DNA of 19,775 nucleotides from Pueribacillus sp041725775 (lineage in GTDB: Bacteria; Bacillota; Bacilli; Bacillales; UBA6769). The DNA lies in assembly GCF_041725775.1 (NCBI RefSeq), contig NZ_JBEUEL010000042.1:1-19775 (forward strand), read 5' to 3'. The first letter of the stretch is position 1. Every line of letters starts with the position of its first letter. The notes beneath the pieces were generated by a model. It was not told the DNA's origin and did not search any database. It saw only the letters and a list, made by a program, of their open reading frames with translations. Positions 1-9,033 of the stretch are shown here, one piece after another. The position numbers and the translations under genes were made by a program.

Positions 1-80
1 TTTTATGATAGAGTGCCTTCTCTTTTTTGGCTAGTAAATAAGGTGAAAATATCCCCCGAGTAAAATATTACACATATGAT

Positions 81-2099
81 TTGAAAAATCAAATCGCCTT
101 TATCACTGAAGGAAAAGATGATGCTCTTCAATCTGTTGGAATTCAAAATATAGGTCAGACGTTACGTAAAGCCCAGTTAGCTTTTAATCAGTGGCTTAAG
201 CAATCTGAAAAGATGCGAACAACTGAATCCCTGTTAAATATGTTGAACTTTGATTACTTTAAGCTTTTAGATGCTTTAACGATTGCACGGTCACGTAAGC
301 ATTTAGAGAAATATTACGATATAAAAGAAATAGGTTCATTTCCGAAACGCTTAAAACCTAGCAATCAATATGAGGATATTGATCGGTTAAATGAATTTCC
401 TTCCATACAAGAAGTAAATAAGTTAATCAATCGATTAAACTTGAGCGCATATTCTCCGCTTAAATATATATTGCCAGAAAAGCAGCATGAATACAGCAAA
501 AAATATGATCGCCGATTAAAAGGGGGTTCAGTTTTTAAGCAAATTGACCGTGAACGTAGCCTTGTTCACCTTATGCGTGTGAACTTATTAAAGCGAATGG
601 AAAGTTCCATTTATGCTTTTGGTATGACGATTGCCTCGTTGTTAAAACGAATTGATCATCTTTTAGAACAGATAAAAAGGTTTGAGCAATATGGATCTCC
701 TGAATTAAACATGAATGAAATGGATGTTGAAGATGAAGACATTGAAAATTTAGTCATTGGTTCAAAAGTTAAAGTACTCATTCAAGATGTCGATCGAATT
801 AAATGGAAACAAGACTTAGAAGAGGATAAAGAAAAACTAGAAAAATTACTTATCGAAGCGTATAAAGTTCAGCCAGAACGAGATGCAAAACTGTCTCGAC
901 TAAAAACGATCATTTCAAACAAGATCAAGAATCCAATTAACGATAACAATAAAAAAGTAATCATTTTCACAGCTTTTGCTGATACGGCGAAGTATATTTA
1001 TCGTGAACTTTCTGAATGGATATGGTCAAAGTATAAGCTACACTCTGCATTAATAACAGGTTCTGATAAAAATGAAACAACATTAAGTGAATCAAGGAAA
1101 AATTTAAACGCTATTTTAACGAACTTTTCTCCGAACTCAAAGGAACGGGAAGAAACAGATCCTAACATTACAGAAGAGATTGATATATTAATTGCTACAG
1201 ATTGTATATCTGAAGGCCAAAATCTCCAAGATTGTGATTACTTAATCAATTATGATATACATTGGAACCCTGTACGAATTATACAGCGGTTTGGCCGGAT
1301 CGATCGACTTGGTTCAAAAAACAAAGTGATTCAGCTCGTAAATTTTTGGCCGAACATGGATTTGGAAGAATATATTAATTTAGAATCACGTGTAAGTGGT
1401 CGAATGGTTTTGCTTGATATATCTGCTACAGGAGAAGAAAATGTTATTGACCACGATGAAACGAAGAAAATGAATGACTTGGAATATCGTGCAAAACAAT
1501 TAAAGAAACTTCAAGAGGAAGTCGTGGATCTAGAAGACATAGCAGGTGGAATATCAATTACAGATTTAACATTAAACGATTTTAAAATGGATTTAATCGA
1601 ATATATGAACAACGATGAACATAAAGAAGAGTTGGAATCAGCTCCACTAGGTTTACATGCAATTGCTTCATTAAAAAAAGCAAATCAGCTTGAAGCGAAA
1701 AAAGGGGTTATATTTTGTTTGAAGCAACGAGATGAGAACGTAAAAGTGAGAGAAACAAGTTCTATTTTCCCGCATTATCTTATTTATTTAACTATGGAAG
1801 GGGAAATATTGTTCGGTCTAGCAAAGACTAAACAAGTTCTAGATCTTTACCGAAAACTAGCATATCGTCAAACCGAATTAGAACATGAATTGATTTTACA
1901 ATTTTTACAAGAAACAAAAGAGATGTCGCATATGACAGAATATGAAGATTTATTTGTTTCAGCAGTTGAATCCATTATTGGGGTTGTAGAAGAAAAAGGA
2001 ATCGAATCATTATTTGAATTTGGAAAATCTACTTTTATCGAAGATGTAAACACCTCTTCAGATAATTTTGAGCTCGTTTCATTTCTTGTTATAAAGTAG
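81..2099 (+). CDS. SNF2-type helicase, C-terminal portion (5'-truncated or frameshifted)
   Basis: This is the C-terminal part of a superfamily 2, SNF2/HepA-like helicase of the kind found beside type III restriction genes. The RecA-like domain 2 is clear: motif IV near residues 292-300 (KVIIFTAF), motif V near 374-383 (DCISEGQNLQ) and motif VI at 402-411 (QRFGRIDRLG). The roughly 260 residues after motif VI are a family-specific tail. RecA domain 1, with Walker A and DExH, is absent from the window. The TTG at 81 has no Shine-Dalgarno sequence and is only the first possible start in the frame. That frame is open back to a TAA at 39-41, and the only frame open from the window edge (frame 1) ends at 61-63. 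From memory of homologs, an SATP-type motif III should lie just before DLKNQIAF, but it is not there. The gene is therefore probably truncated or frameshifted. Its stop touches the DUF4391 gene, which implies co-transcription. ATP-driven DNA translocation is inferred for the intact family; this copy may be inactive. Confidence 0.75.
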   Translation: MKNQIAFITEGKDDALQSVGIQNIGQTLRKAQLAFNQWLKQSEKMRTTESLLNMLNFDYFKLLDALTIARSRKHLEKYYDIKEIGSFPKRLKPSNQYEDIDRLNEFPSIQEVNKLINRLNLSAYSPLKYILPEKQHEYSKKYDRRLKGGSVFKQIDRERSLVHLMRVNLLKRMESSIYAFGMTIASLLKRIDHLLEQIKRFEQYGSPELNMNEMDVEDEDIENLVIGSKVKVLIQDVDRIKWKQDLEEDKEKLEKLLIEAYKVQPERDAKLSRLKTIISNKIKNPINDNNKKVIIFTAFADTAKYIYRELSEWIWSKYKLHSALITGSDKNETTLSESRKNLNAILTNFSPNSKEREETDPNITEEIDILIATDCISEGQNLQDCDYLINYDIHWNPVRIIQRFGRIDRLGSKNKVIQLVNFWPNMDLEEYINLESRVSGRMVLLDISATGEENVIDHDETKKMNDLEYRAKQLKKLQEEVVDLEDIAGGISITDLTLNDFKMDLIEYMNNDEHKEELESAPLGLHAIASLKKANQLEAKKGVIFCLKQRDENVKVRETSSIFPHYLIYLTMEGEILFGLAKTKQVLDLYRKLAYRQTELEHELILQFLQETKEMSHMTEYEDLFVSAVESIIGVVEEKGIESLFEFGKSTFIEDVNTSSDNFELVSFLVIK

Positions 2100-2108
2100 G
2101 TGAACCAA

Positions 2109-2873
2109 TTGAGGGAATGGTTGTTGAGTCACTTTGAATTTCCAGAACGTACAATTATAAATCGTAAAATCCCTAAGAAAACTCTTTTTTCACAAGTAGG
2201 TTTCTCCCCTACGGAAAAAGACTTATTTACTTCCGAAATTGAAGGAATTTATTTGTTAAGTATCATGAATGAAGATAGTATGAACTTACAAGCTTTTTAT
2301 ACCGATGAATTTAATTATGCTGAAGTGATTTGGATCTATGTTCGCTTACGCCGTAAAAACCAATTGAAGAAGATAGCTGAAACAATGCATAAAGCATTCC
2401 CAAATCCGAGCGTACTTGTCTTAAGTTTGCATAATCAAATCGCCCTTAGTACTGCACATAAAAGAGTAAATCAGAACGACAGAACAAAGGTAGTCATAGA
2501 TGAGCCAATAATTACGAACCTATTTCATGGTAAAGAAGCGTTAACACCCTATAATAAATTATTAGGATCAATTACAAGTACAAAATTGTCAGTTGTGAAC
2601 GTTTATGCACTATATGATGATTTACATCAATGGTTACGTTGTGAACCACTTATTCCATTGACTGATACCTTCTCTACAATACGTGAGACGCGTGAACAAA
2701 TTATTAATATTTTGGATGACATTCATGAAAATCAAGATAAAATTCACCAATTAAAGCAAGAACAAAAACGACAAATTGAATTTTCTGTGCAAATGGATCT
2801 TCACATGGAAATAAAAAAGTGTGAAAAGCACATCAATGAGCAGATACACGAATTAAAGGGGTTATGTAATTAA
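2109..2873 (+). CDS. DUF4391 domain protein
   Basis: This resembles the DUF4391 family, proteins of about 220-260 residues of unknown biochemistry that are typically encoded between a helicase and a type III methyltransferase. The N-terminal two thirds is a mixed alpha/beta domain; the last 60 or so residues are rich in K, E, Q and H and predict a coiled coil. There is no signal peptide, membrane segment or obvious catalytic motif. The frame can also start at GTG 2100. I prefer TTG 2109 because AGGTGA at 2098-2103, overlapping the helicase stop, sits five bases ahead of it, whereas GTG 2100 has no ribosome-binding site. The stop overlaps the mod start by one base (TAATG), a sign of translational coupling. 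A role as an adaptor for the helicase or the Mod-Res complex is inference from position only. The family call is from sequence recollection. Confidence 0.75.
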   Translation: MREWLLSHFEFPERTIINRKIPKKTLFSQVGFSPTEKDLFTSEIEGIYLLSIMNEDSMNLQAFYTDEFNYAEVIWIYVRLRRKNQLKKIAETMHKAFPNPSVLVLSLHNQIALSTAHKRVNQNDRTKVVIDEPIITNLFHGKEALTPYNKLLGSITSTKLSVVNVYALYDDLHQWLRCEPLIPLTDTFSTIRETREQIINILDDIHENQDKIHQLKQEQKRQIEFSVQMDLHMEIKKCEKHINEQIHELKGLCN

Positions 2874-4819
2874 TGAAAAAGTTAGATGGTAAAACATTCC
2901 ACGTAGTAGAGGATAATATTGAGAAATTAAAACAGATTTTCCCAGAAGTTTTTACTGAGAATAAGATTGATATCGACAAATTGTTGCTCACACTCGGTGA
3001 ACACATCGAAAAGGACCAGGAACGATATGAATTTACATGGAAGGGAAAAACAGAAGCCATTCAACTTGCACAAAAACAAACGACAGGGACACTTCGTCCT
3101 TGTAAAGAAGAAAGTGTCAATTGGGATACGACTGAAAATCTTTATATTGAAGGGGATAATCTTGAAGTACTGCGGGTGTTGCAAAATTCCTATCGCAATA
3201 AAGTGAAAATGATTTATATTGATCCGCCATATAATACAAGAAAAGACTTTGTTTACAAAGATGATTTTCACGATAACGTAGCTAATTATAAAGAGAGAAT
3301 GAATGAAAGTTACAAATCTAATGCCGATACAAGTGGAAGATACCATACAAATTGGTTAAATATGATGTACCCAAGACTAAAGATTGCTCGGAATGTGTTA
3401 AGAGAAGATGGTGTAATTTTTATTAGCATAGACGATAATGAATTGTACAATTTGAAAAAGTTATGTGATGAAATTTTTGGCGATGATAACTTTATAGCAA
3501 CTATGGTATGGCATCAGGGGAGAAAGTCGGCCTCTAAAGCAATTGCAATTAACCATGAGTATTGTTTGGTTTACTGTAAAAACAAAAGTCACTCAGAATT
3601 TTCAATCAACAGTGATTATTATTGGAAGGAGAAAAAGCAGGGTATTGATACAATCTATAAAAAAGTCGAAGAATTGAAATTAAAATACAAAGATGATTTC
3701 ACCGCTATGTCTGCTGAAATGAATAATTTTTATAATAATTTATCTAAGGATAATCCTGCGTTATCACATAGGCATTATAATAAAATTGATAAAAGGGGAG
3801 TATATTTTGCTGCAGATGCATCTGCACCAGATAATCCCGAAAAACGTTCGCACAAACCGTTAATTCATCCAATAACAAAGAAAGAAACAGCAACTCCAAG
3901 ACTAGGTTGGCGATTCAATGAAGAAACGTTAGAACAATTATATAGGGACGATAGATTTCACTTTGGTATGGATGAAAAGACAATTCCTTGTATTAAACGC
4001 TATTTGCATGAAACTGAATATGAGGTTTCAAATAGTGTATTTTACAAAGATGGAAGAGGAGCATCTAATAGACTGAGAGCATTGATGGGAGGCAATGTAT
4101 TTGATTTCCCAAAGGATGAAGAGATAATTTCTAAATTTATAAACATGTGCGTGAGAAAAGATGAACAATATATAATCCTTGATTTTTTCTCGGGTTCCTC
4201 AACAACCGCACATGCAGTTATGCAATTAAATGCCGAAGATAATGGTAATCGTAAATTTATCATGGTCCAACTTCCTGAACCAACTGATGAAAAATCTGAA
4301 GCATATAAAGCAGGGTATAAAAATATTTGTGAAATTGGGAAAGAACGTATACGCCGTGCAGGTAAGAAGATTTTAGAAGAACACAAAGATAAAGAGGGGA
4401 TTGAAAATCTTGATATTGGCTTTAAAGTGTTTAAGCTTGATGAGACGAATTTAAAGCTGTGGGATGAGGAATCACTCGACTTAAAACGGGACATGCTCGA
4501 TCTTATTGACCCGATTAAAGAAGGACGAACCGAAGAAGATGTCGTTTATGAAATTCTCTTAAAATACGGTCTCGAATTAACAGTACCTATTGAAGAGACA
4601 ACAGTTGCCAATGCAACGGTGTATTCGGTTGGGATGGGATATTTGCTCATTTGTTTGGAAAGTGACTTGGAACTTATACAAATTGAGGAAATCGTAAAAG
4701 CGTACCCAGAATGCAAGCGAATTGTATTTTATGACGATAGTTTTAAAAATGATACAGTGCGCTTAAATGCACAACAAATTTTAAAACGCTACGGTATTGA
4801 GGATATTCGTGTGATCTGA
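2873..4819 (+). CDS. mod: Type III restriction-modification DNA methyltransferase (Mod)
   Basis: This is an adenine-specific, beta-class DNA methyltransferase that transfers a methyl group from S-adenosylmethionine and, in type III systems, also supplies sequence recognition for Res. Motif IV (DPPYNT) starts at residue 117 and the AdoMet-binding motif I (DFFSGSSTT) at residue 437. This motif IV-before-motif I order defines the beta class. The region between them, about residues 210-400, is the expected target recognition domain. The 648-residue length is normal for type III Mod. The ATG is one base inside the DUF4391 stop codon and is preceded by AAAGGGG at 2855-2861. The res gene follows after 16 bases. 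The central part is more A+T-rich than the ends, which fits exchange of the recognition domain. I see no simple-sequence repeat of the phase-variable kind. The recognition sequence cannot be read from the DNA. Confidence 0.93.
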   Translation: MKKLDGKTFHVVEDNIEKLKQIFPEVFTENKIDIDKLLLTLGEHIEKDQERYEFTWKGKTEAIQLAQKQTTGTLRPCKEESVNWDTTENLYIEGDNLEVLRVLQNSYRNKVKMIYIDPPYNTRKDFVYKDDFHDNVANYKERMNESYKSNADTSGRYHTNWLNMMYPRLKIARNVLREDGVIFISIDDNELYNLKKLCDEIFGDDNFIATMVWHQGRKSASKAIAINHEYCLVYCKNKSHSEFSINSDYYWKEKKQGIDTIYKKVEELKLKYKDDFTAMSAEMNNFYNNLSKDNPALSHRHYNKIDKRGVYFAADASAPDNPEKRSHKPLIHPITKKETATPRLGWRFNEETLEQLYRDDRFHFGMDEKTIPCIKRYLHETEYEVSNSVFYKDGRGASNRLRALMGGNVFDFPKDEEIISKFINMCVRKDEQYIILDFFSGSSTTAHAVMQLNAEDNGNRKFIMVQLPEPTDEKSEAYKAGYKNICEIGKERIRRAGKKILEEHKDKEGIENLDIGFKVFKLDETNLKLWDEESLDLKRDMLDLIDPIKEGRTEEDVVYEILLKYGLELTVPIEETTVANATVYSVGMGYLLICLESDLELIQIEEIVKAYPECKRIVFYDDSFKNDTVRLNAQQILKRYGIEDIRVI

Positions 4820-4838
4820 GATAAGGGGAATATAAGTG

Positions 4839-7826
4839 ATGAAATTTAAATTTGATGAACAGCAATATCAGCTTGATGCAATTCAAGCGATTACAGATAT
4901 TTTTGAAGGACAGACGGTAAAAGTCTCAAACTTCACAGTGAGCATGGGTAATATTGTTGGACAAGAAGTAACAGAGCTTGGGATAGGGAATAAACTTGAA
5001 CTCTCGGAAGCAGAATTGCTTGAAAACGTTCAAAAAATACAAATGCGCTATCATTTAAAGAAAAGTACAGATTTACAAGATTGGAATTTTACGGTTGAAA
5101 TGGAAACAGGAACAGGGAAAACATATGTATATACGCGAACGATTTTTGAATTAAATAAAAAATATGGTTTTTCCAAGTTTATTATTGTCGTGCCAAGTGT
5201 TGCTATTCGTGAAGGGGTTTTTAAGTCATTTCAAATGACGGAAGAACATTTTTCTGAGTTGTATCCCGGTCAACATTGTCACTATTTTAAATATGATTCT
5301 TCAAAGCTGGAACAAGTGCGAGATTTTGCAACAAGTACGAATATAGAAGTGATGATTATAAATATAGATGCCTTTCGAAAAAGTTTTGAAGATCCTAAAA
5401 AGGAAAATAAAGCGAATTTAATTCACCGTGAACGTGACTCAATGAATGGTAAAAGACCAATTCAATTTATTCAAGAAACAAATCCAATCGTCATTATTGA
5501 TGAGCCGCAAAGTGTTGATAATACTGACAAAGCAAAAGAGGCAATCGCTTCTTTAAATCCTCTTTGTAAATTACGGTATTCGGCAACCCATCGGGAGTCG
5601 TATAATTTAATGTATAAGCTTGATCCTGTAGACGCATACGAGCAAAAACTAGTAAAAAAGATTGAAGTGTTATCCGTGCATTCTGATGATGATTTTAATG
5701 ATCCATACATTAAATTAATCAACGTTTCGAACATAAGTGGCTATAAAGCAACAATTGAAATCGATGAAAAAAAGAAAAATGGTATCGTCAAACGAGTACG
5801 TAAAGAAGTGAATCCAACTACGAAAAGCAATCTTTATCTTCTCTCTGGAGAGCGAGACTTGTATGATGGTTATATTGTTGAAGGAATTGATTGCTATCCT
5901 GGCAATGAATCGATTGAGTTTACAAATGGGAAGTTTTTAAAATTAGGTGAGTCAATCGGCGGAATTGATGAAGATTTACTGAAACGTTACCAAATCCGTG
6001 AAGCAATACGTACCCATTTGGATAAAGAAAAGTCTCTTGTTCATAAAGGGGTTAAAGTTTTGACGTTGTTTTTCATAGATAAAGTGGAAAATTATCGGAT
6101 CTATCCGAAGGAAGGACCGTGGCAAAAAGGGAAATATGCCAAGATGTTTGAAGAAGAATATGAGAAGCTTCGTCGTCTTCCTAAATATCAGTTACTTTTT
6201 GACGAAGATGAATATATATCTAAATTTAACGCTTCAGAAGTCCATCACGGTTATTTTGCTCAAGACAAGAAAGGGAATTTTAAAGAGAGTAGGTTAAAAA
6301 AAGACGGAAGTCTACGAACAACACAAGCGGATGAGTCTGCATTTGAGCTGATAATGAAAGATAAAGAGAGGCTACTAAGTTTTCAGGAGCCTGTTCGATT
6401 TATTTTTTCTCACTCAGCGTTAAAAGAGGGATGGGATAATCCGAATGTTTTTCAAATCTGTACGCTTGTTGAAACTAAAGATCCATTGACGAAACGGCAA
6501 AAAATTGGACGAGGATTACGCTTAGCTGTTAACCAAAAGGGTGAAAGATTATACGATGACAATATTAATGTTCTCACAGTTATCGCAAATGAATCATATG
6601 AAGAATTCGCTGACTCTCTTCAAATAGAAATGGAAGAAGAAACTGGGGTTAAATTTGGTTATATAGAAGAGCATGATTTTGCTACAATTTCTTTTATTGA
6701 CGAAGAAACAGGCGATACACGAGAATTAGGATATGATCCGTCGAAAGAGATTTTTCAATTTCTTATAAATGAAAATTACGTGTCAAAACAAGGTAAAATA
6801 AAGGATAATTTGAAACAAGATCTAGTAGCAGAAGTTTTTGAAGTACCTAAAGAATTTCACCACGTTCAAGACGGGGTAGAATATATAATAAGACAAGCGA
6901 TTAAAAAGCTTCCTGTTTTTAATAAAAAGACTGCAGTAAACATTCGCCTTAATAAAGAAGTTTTAATTAGTGAGGAATTTAATCAACTATGGGAGAAAAT
7001 AAAGTATAAAACAACGTATTCTGTTAATCTTGATACGGATAGATTGATTAAACAAAGTGTCAAAGCGATTCAACATCTTGACCCGGTTCGAGGGCGGAAA
7101 ATTCGCCGTGAAAATGCTCTGTTGTCCATTGATAAATCGGGTGTATCTGGTGAAGGTCAGACGGTAAGAGTTTATGAAGCGTTAGAAGAAAAAAGACAGT
7201 TACCTGACATTATTCGGTATTTGCAAGAACAAACAAATCTGAAACGACGAACAATTGTCGATATCTTAATAAAATCAGATCGACTGAACGATTTTGAAAA
7301 AAACCCACAAGCTTTTATGGAAGCAGTAATGCAAATTATTAATCAAGAAAAGCGGAAGCTCATCATTGACGGAATTAAATATGAACGAATTGGCGATCAT
7401 GCGTTTTATGAACAGTCGCTTTTTGAACATCAAGAGTTAGTTGGTTACATGAAAGCGAATGCGTTGGAAGTTACCGATGGAAAATCTGTTTACGACTATA
7501 TTCGTTATGATTCTGATGTTGAAAGAGAATTTGCTGAACAGTTGAATCGAGATGAAGATGTGAAGCTATTTTTAAAACTACCGCCATCATTTGTAATTGA
7601 CACTCCACTCGGAGATTATAATCCTGATTGGGCTGTTTTGATCGAAAAGGACGGCATTGAATCTCTTTATTTTGTTGTAGAAACAAAAGGCTCAACAGCT
7701 CAAGAAGACTTAAGGCTAAAAGAAGACGGAAAAATCATTTGCGGACGCAAACATTTTGAAGCACTGGAGACTGACGTGGAGTATAAACTCGCAAGCAATT
7801 TCCAAGAATTGAAAGAAATGGTATAA
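4839..7826 (+). CDS. res: Type III restriction endonuclease subunit (Res), helicase plus PD-(D/E)XK nuclease
   Basis: This is the ATP-dependent translocase and nuclease of a type III system, working in complex with Mod. Residue numbers here count from GTG 4836. Walker A (ETGTGKT) is at 90-96, motif II (DEPQ) at 222-225, motif III (SAT) at 249-251, motif V (EGWDNPN) near 531-537 and motif VI (QKIGRGLRL) at 555-563. A C-terminal PD-(D/E)XK nuclease is visible as NPDW near 929-932 and ETK at 949-951. All signature residues are present and the 996-residue length is normal, so the subunit looks intact. GTG 4836 is directly followed by ATG 4839. I take the ATG, which lies about nine bases after AAGGGGA (4823-4829), but either start could be used. 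It follows mod closely and is the last gene before a strong terminator, so it is probably expressed with the three genes upstream. Confidence 0.95.
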   Translation: MKFKFDEQQYQLDAIQAITDIFEGQTVKVSNFTVSMGNIVGQEVTELGIGNKLELSEAELLENVQKIQMRYHLKKSTDLQDWNFTVEMETGTGKTYVYTRTIFELNKKYGFSKFIIVVPSVAIREGVFKSFQMTEEHFSELYPGQHCHYFKYDSSKLEQVRDFATSTNIEVMIINIDAFRKSFEDPKKENKANLIHRERDSMNGKRPIQFIQETNPIVIIDEPQSVDNTDKAKEAIASLNPLCKLRYSATHRESYNLMYKLDPVDAYEQKLVKKIEVLSVHSDDDFNDPYIKLINVSNISGYKATIEIDEKKKNGIVKRVRKEVNPTTKSNLYLLSGERDLYDGYIVEGIDCYPGNESIEFTNGKFLKLGESIGGIDEDLLKRYQIREAIRTHLDKEKSLVHKGVKVLTLFFIDKVENYRIYPKEGPWQKGKYAKMFEEEYEKLRRLPKYQLLFDEDEYISKFNASEVHHGYFAQDKKGNFKESRLKKDGSLRTTQADESAFELIMKDKERLLSFQEPVRFIFSHSALKEGWDNPNVFQICTLVETKDPLTKRQKIGRGLRLAVNQKGERLYDDNINVLTVIANESYEEFADSLQIEMEEETGVKFGYIEEHDFATISFIDEETGDTRELGYDPSKEIFQFLINENYVSKQGKIKDNLKQDLVAEVFEVPKEFHHVQDGVEYIIRQAIKKLPVFNKKTAVNIRLNKEVLISEEFNQLWEKIKYKTTYSVNLDTDRLIKQSVKAIQHLDPVRGRKIRRENALLSIDKSGVSGEGQTVRVYEALEEKRQLPDIIRYLQEQTNLKRRTIVDILIKSDRLNDFEKNPQAFMEAVMQIINQEKRKLIIDGIKYERIGDHAFYEQSLFEHQELVGYMKANALEVTDGKSVYDYIRYDSDVEREFAEQLNRDEDVKLFLKLPPSFVIDTPLGDYNPDWAVLIEKDGIESLYFVVETKGSTAQEDLRLKEDGKIICGRKHFEALETDVEYKLASNFQELKEMV

Positions 7827-7841
7827 ATTAATTTACTTTTG

Positions 7842-7884
7842 ACGAGGGCAGCAAGAATATACTTCTGCTCTCGTTTTTATTTTG
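7842..7884 (+). terminator. Rho-independent terminator after res
   Basis: The stem ACGAGGGCAG (7842-7851) pairs with CTGCTCTCGT (7865-7874), with one G-U pair. It extends inward across a bulged C by AAG/CTT, leaving the small loop AATATA. TTTTTATTTT follows. It starts 15 bases after the res stop and separates the helicase/DUF4391/mod/res unit from the SIR2 gene. Confidence 0.88.
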
Positions 7885-7897
7885 GGGGGGATCACAA

Positions 7898-8467
7898 TTG
7901 AGCAATTCGTTAGAGAAAGTGTTTAACTATATTAAGGAGTCGAAGCGTTTACCAGTCCTTTTCGTAGGTTCTGGAGTATCAAAAAGATATACGACAAATG
8001 ATTATACTTGGAAAGAATTCTTGGTTAAATGCATTGAACAATATAATAAAAATCCGCACAACAAGTATATGTGGTATAAAGAAAAAGCGCAGTCGGAAAC
8101 TAAGAAGGTAATAAATATGGATGAAATCAATCAAATAATCGGCGGATATGTGGAAAGGGATTTTAATCTTGCCTATTATAACGGTGAAATTACAGGTTTG
8201 AATGTAAATGAAGGACAATCACCAGTAAAAGTATTTATTAGTCAACTGCTTTCAAACTATATAATTAAAGAGGAAAAACAGTCGGAGATAGCTTTGTTAA
8301 AAAAATTAAAAGAGAAAATGCTAACCGTTATTACAACTAATTATGATAACTTTTTAGAAAAATTTGTTTTTACTAATTACGAAACGATTGTTGGACAACA
8401 AATTTTTTGGGGTAATGATAAAGGTTCATTATTGAAAATTCATGGTTCATATTCTGAAGTTAACTGA
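7898..8467 (+). pseudogene. SIR2-family NADase, truncated after the catalytic histidine
   Basis: The 189-residue product is the front part of an SIR2-like domain of the type found in anti-phage proteins that hydrolyse NAD+. The nucleotide-binding motif FVGSGVS is at residues 22-28, ITTNYD at 145-150, and KIHGS with the presumed catalytic histidine (H182) at 180-184. The reading frame ends seven residues later at TGA 8465-8467. Full SIR2 domains continue well past this point, and defence versions usually add a long sensor or effector region. The TTG start at 7898 follows a run of seven G (7884-7890), which may serve as the ribosome-binding site. The downstream DNA is the tail of an unrelated opposite-strand pseudogene, so a deletion or rearrangement probably removed the 3' part. 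Sampled lines are 25-33% GC, consistent with acquired DNA. A functional short protein is not excluded but unlikely. Confidence 0.8.
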
Positions 8468-8484
8468 TGTCCTAAATAATAATT

Positions 8485-8904
8485 TCACATTTTTAGTATG
8501 CTTAAGATTTTCCAATCTTTATCTTTTATTTGCTTATCGATAAAGTTAATGTGGTCTAAATGATATCTAATGTGAGCAATTTCGATTTGGATTGTCATGT
8601 AAGCTTCCGATTGTGTTAAATAAATGTTGTCATCCTTTTTCTTACAAATGGGGAGCTGCTTTTTGCTTAAATTGTAGCAATAAACTCTTGATCACGATTA
8701 CGGTTAGGCTTTTCGCCATCAGTTGTTAGAAAGTCTGTCCATCGTGAGTGCGTATTCCCATTTAAGTGTTTAATAATGATGGCGATGCTATTCGATTCTT
8801 CACTCGCTTTCCAATGTAGTTCTTCTTTGAAAAAGCTGCTTCGGCTCTTTTTTAAAATGATGAAATTGTTTAAGTACGATGTTAAGGTATTCTTTTTCAT
8901 TCAT
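8485..8904 (-). pseudogene. DUF1572 / DinB-like protein, degenerate
   Basis: On the minus strand, ATG 8904, preceded by AAGGAGA, opens a frame reading MNEKEYLNIVLKQFHHFKK. That frame breaks near 8800 and similarity continues in another frame as KASEESNSIAIIIKHLNGN and HSRWTDFLTTDGEKPNRN (longest open piece 8667-8900). Near 8680 it shifts again to NLSKKQL and runs on to RYHLDHINFIDKQIKDKDW before a stop at 8485. Read together, the pieces match the DUF1572 family of DinB-like four-helix, putative metal-binding proteins of about 150 residues, but with at least two frameshifts and probably about 25 internal residues lost. The family match is from memory of conserved phrases. The tail abuts the end of the truncated SIR2 gene. 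Confidence 0.75.
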
Positions 8905-9033
8905 TCGTTTTTCTCCTTACCTATTCATTTTTATTATTCCTTCATGAGTTAAAAAGTTACCAATGAGAGAATAAGACGGGCAGTCGTTTGCATAAACGTG
9001 AATACAACGGGTTGTTTGAAAGAGGTGACGGCT

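Noticed and set aside
2927..3346. 139-codon minus-strand open frame
   Set aside because: It lies wholly inside mod, which has clear methyltransferase motifs; the composition is that of an antisense shadow.
2873..4819. Phase-variation repeat in mod
   Set aside because: Some type III mod genes switch through simple repeats; no tandem repeat or long homopolymer was seen here.
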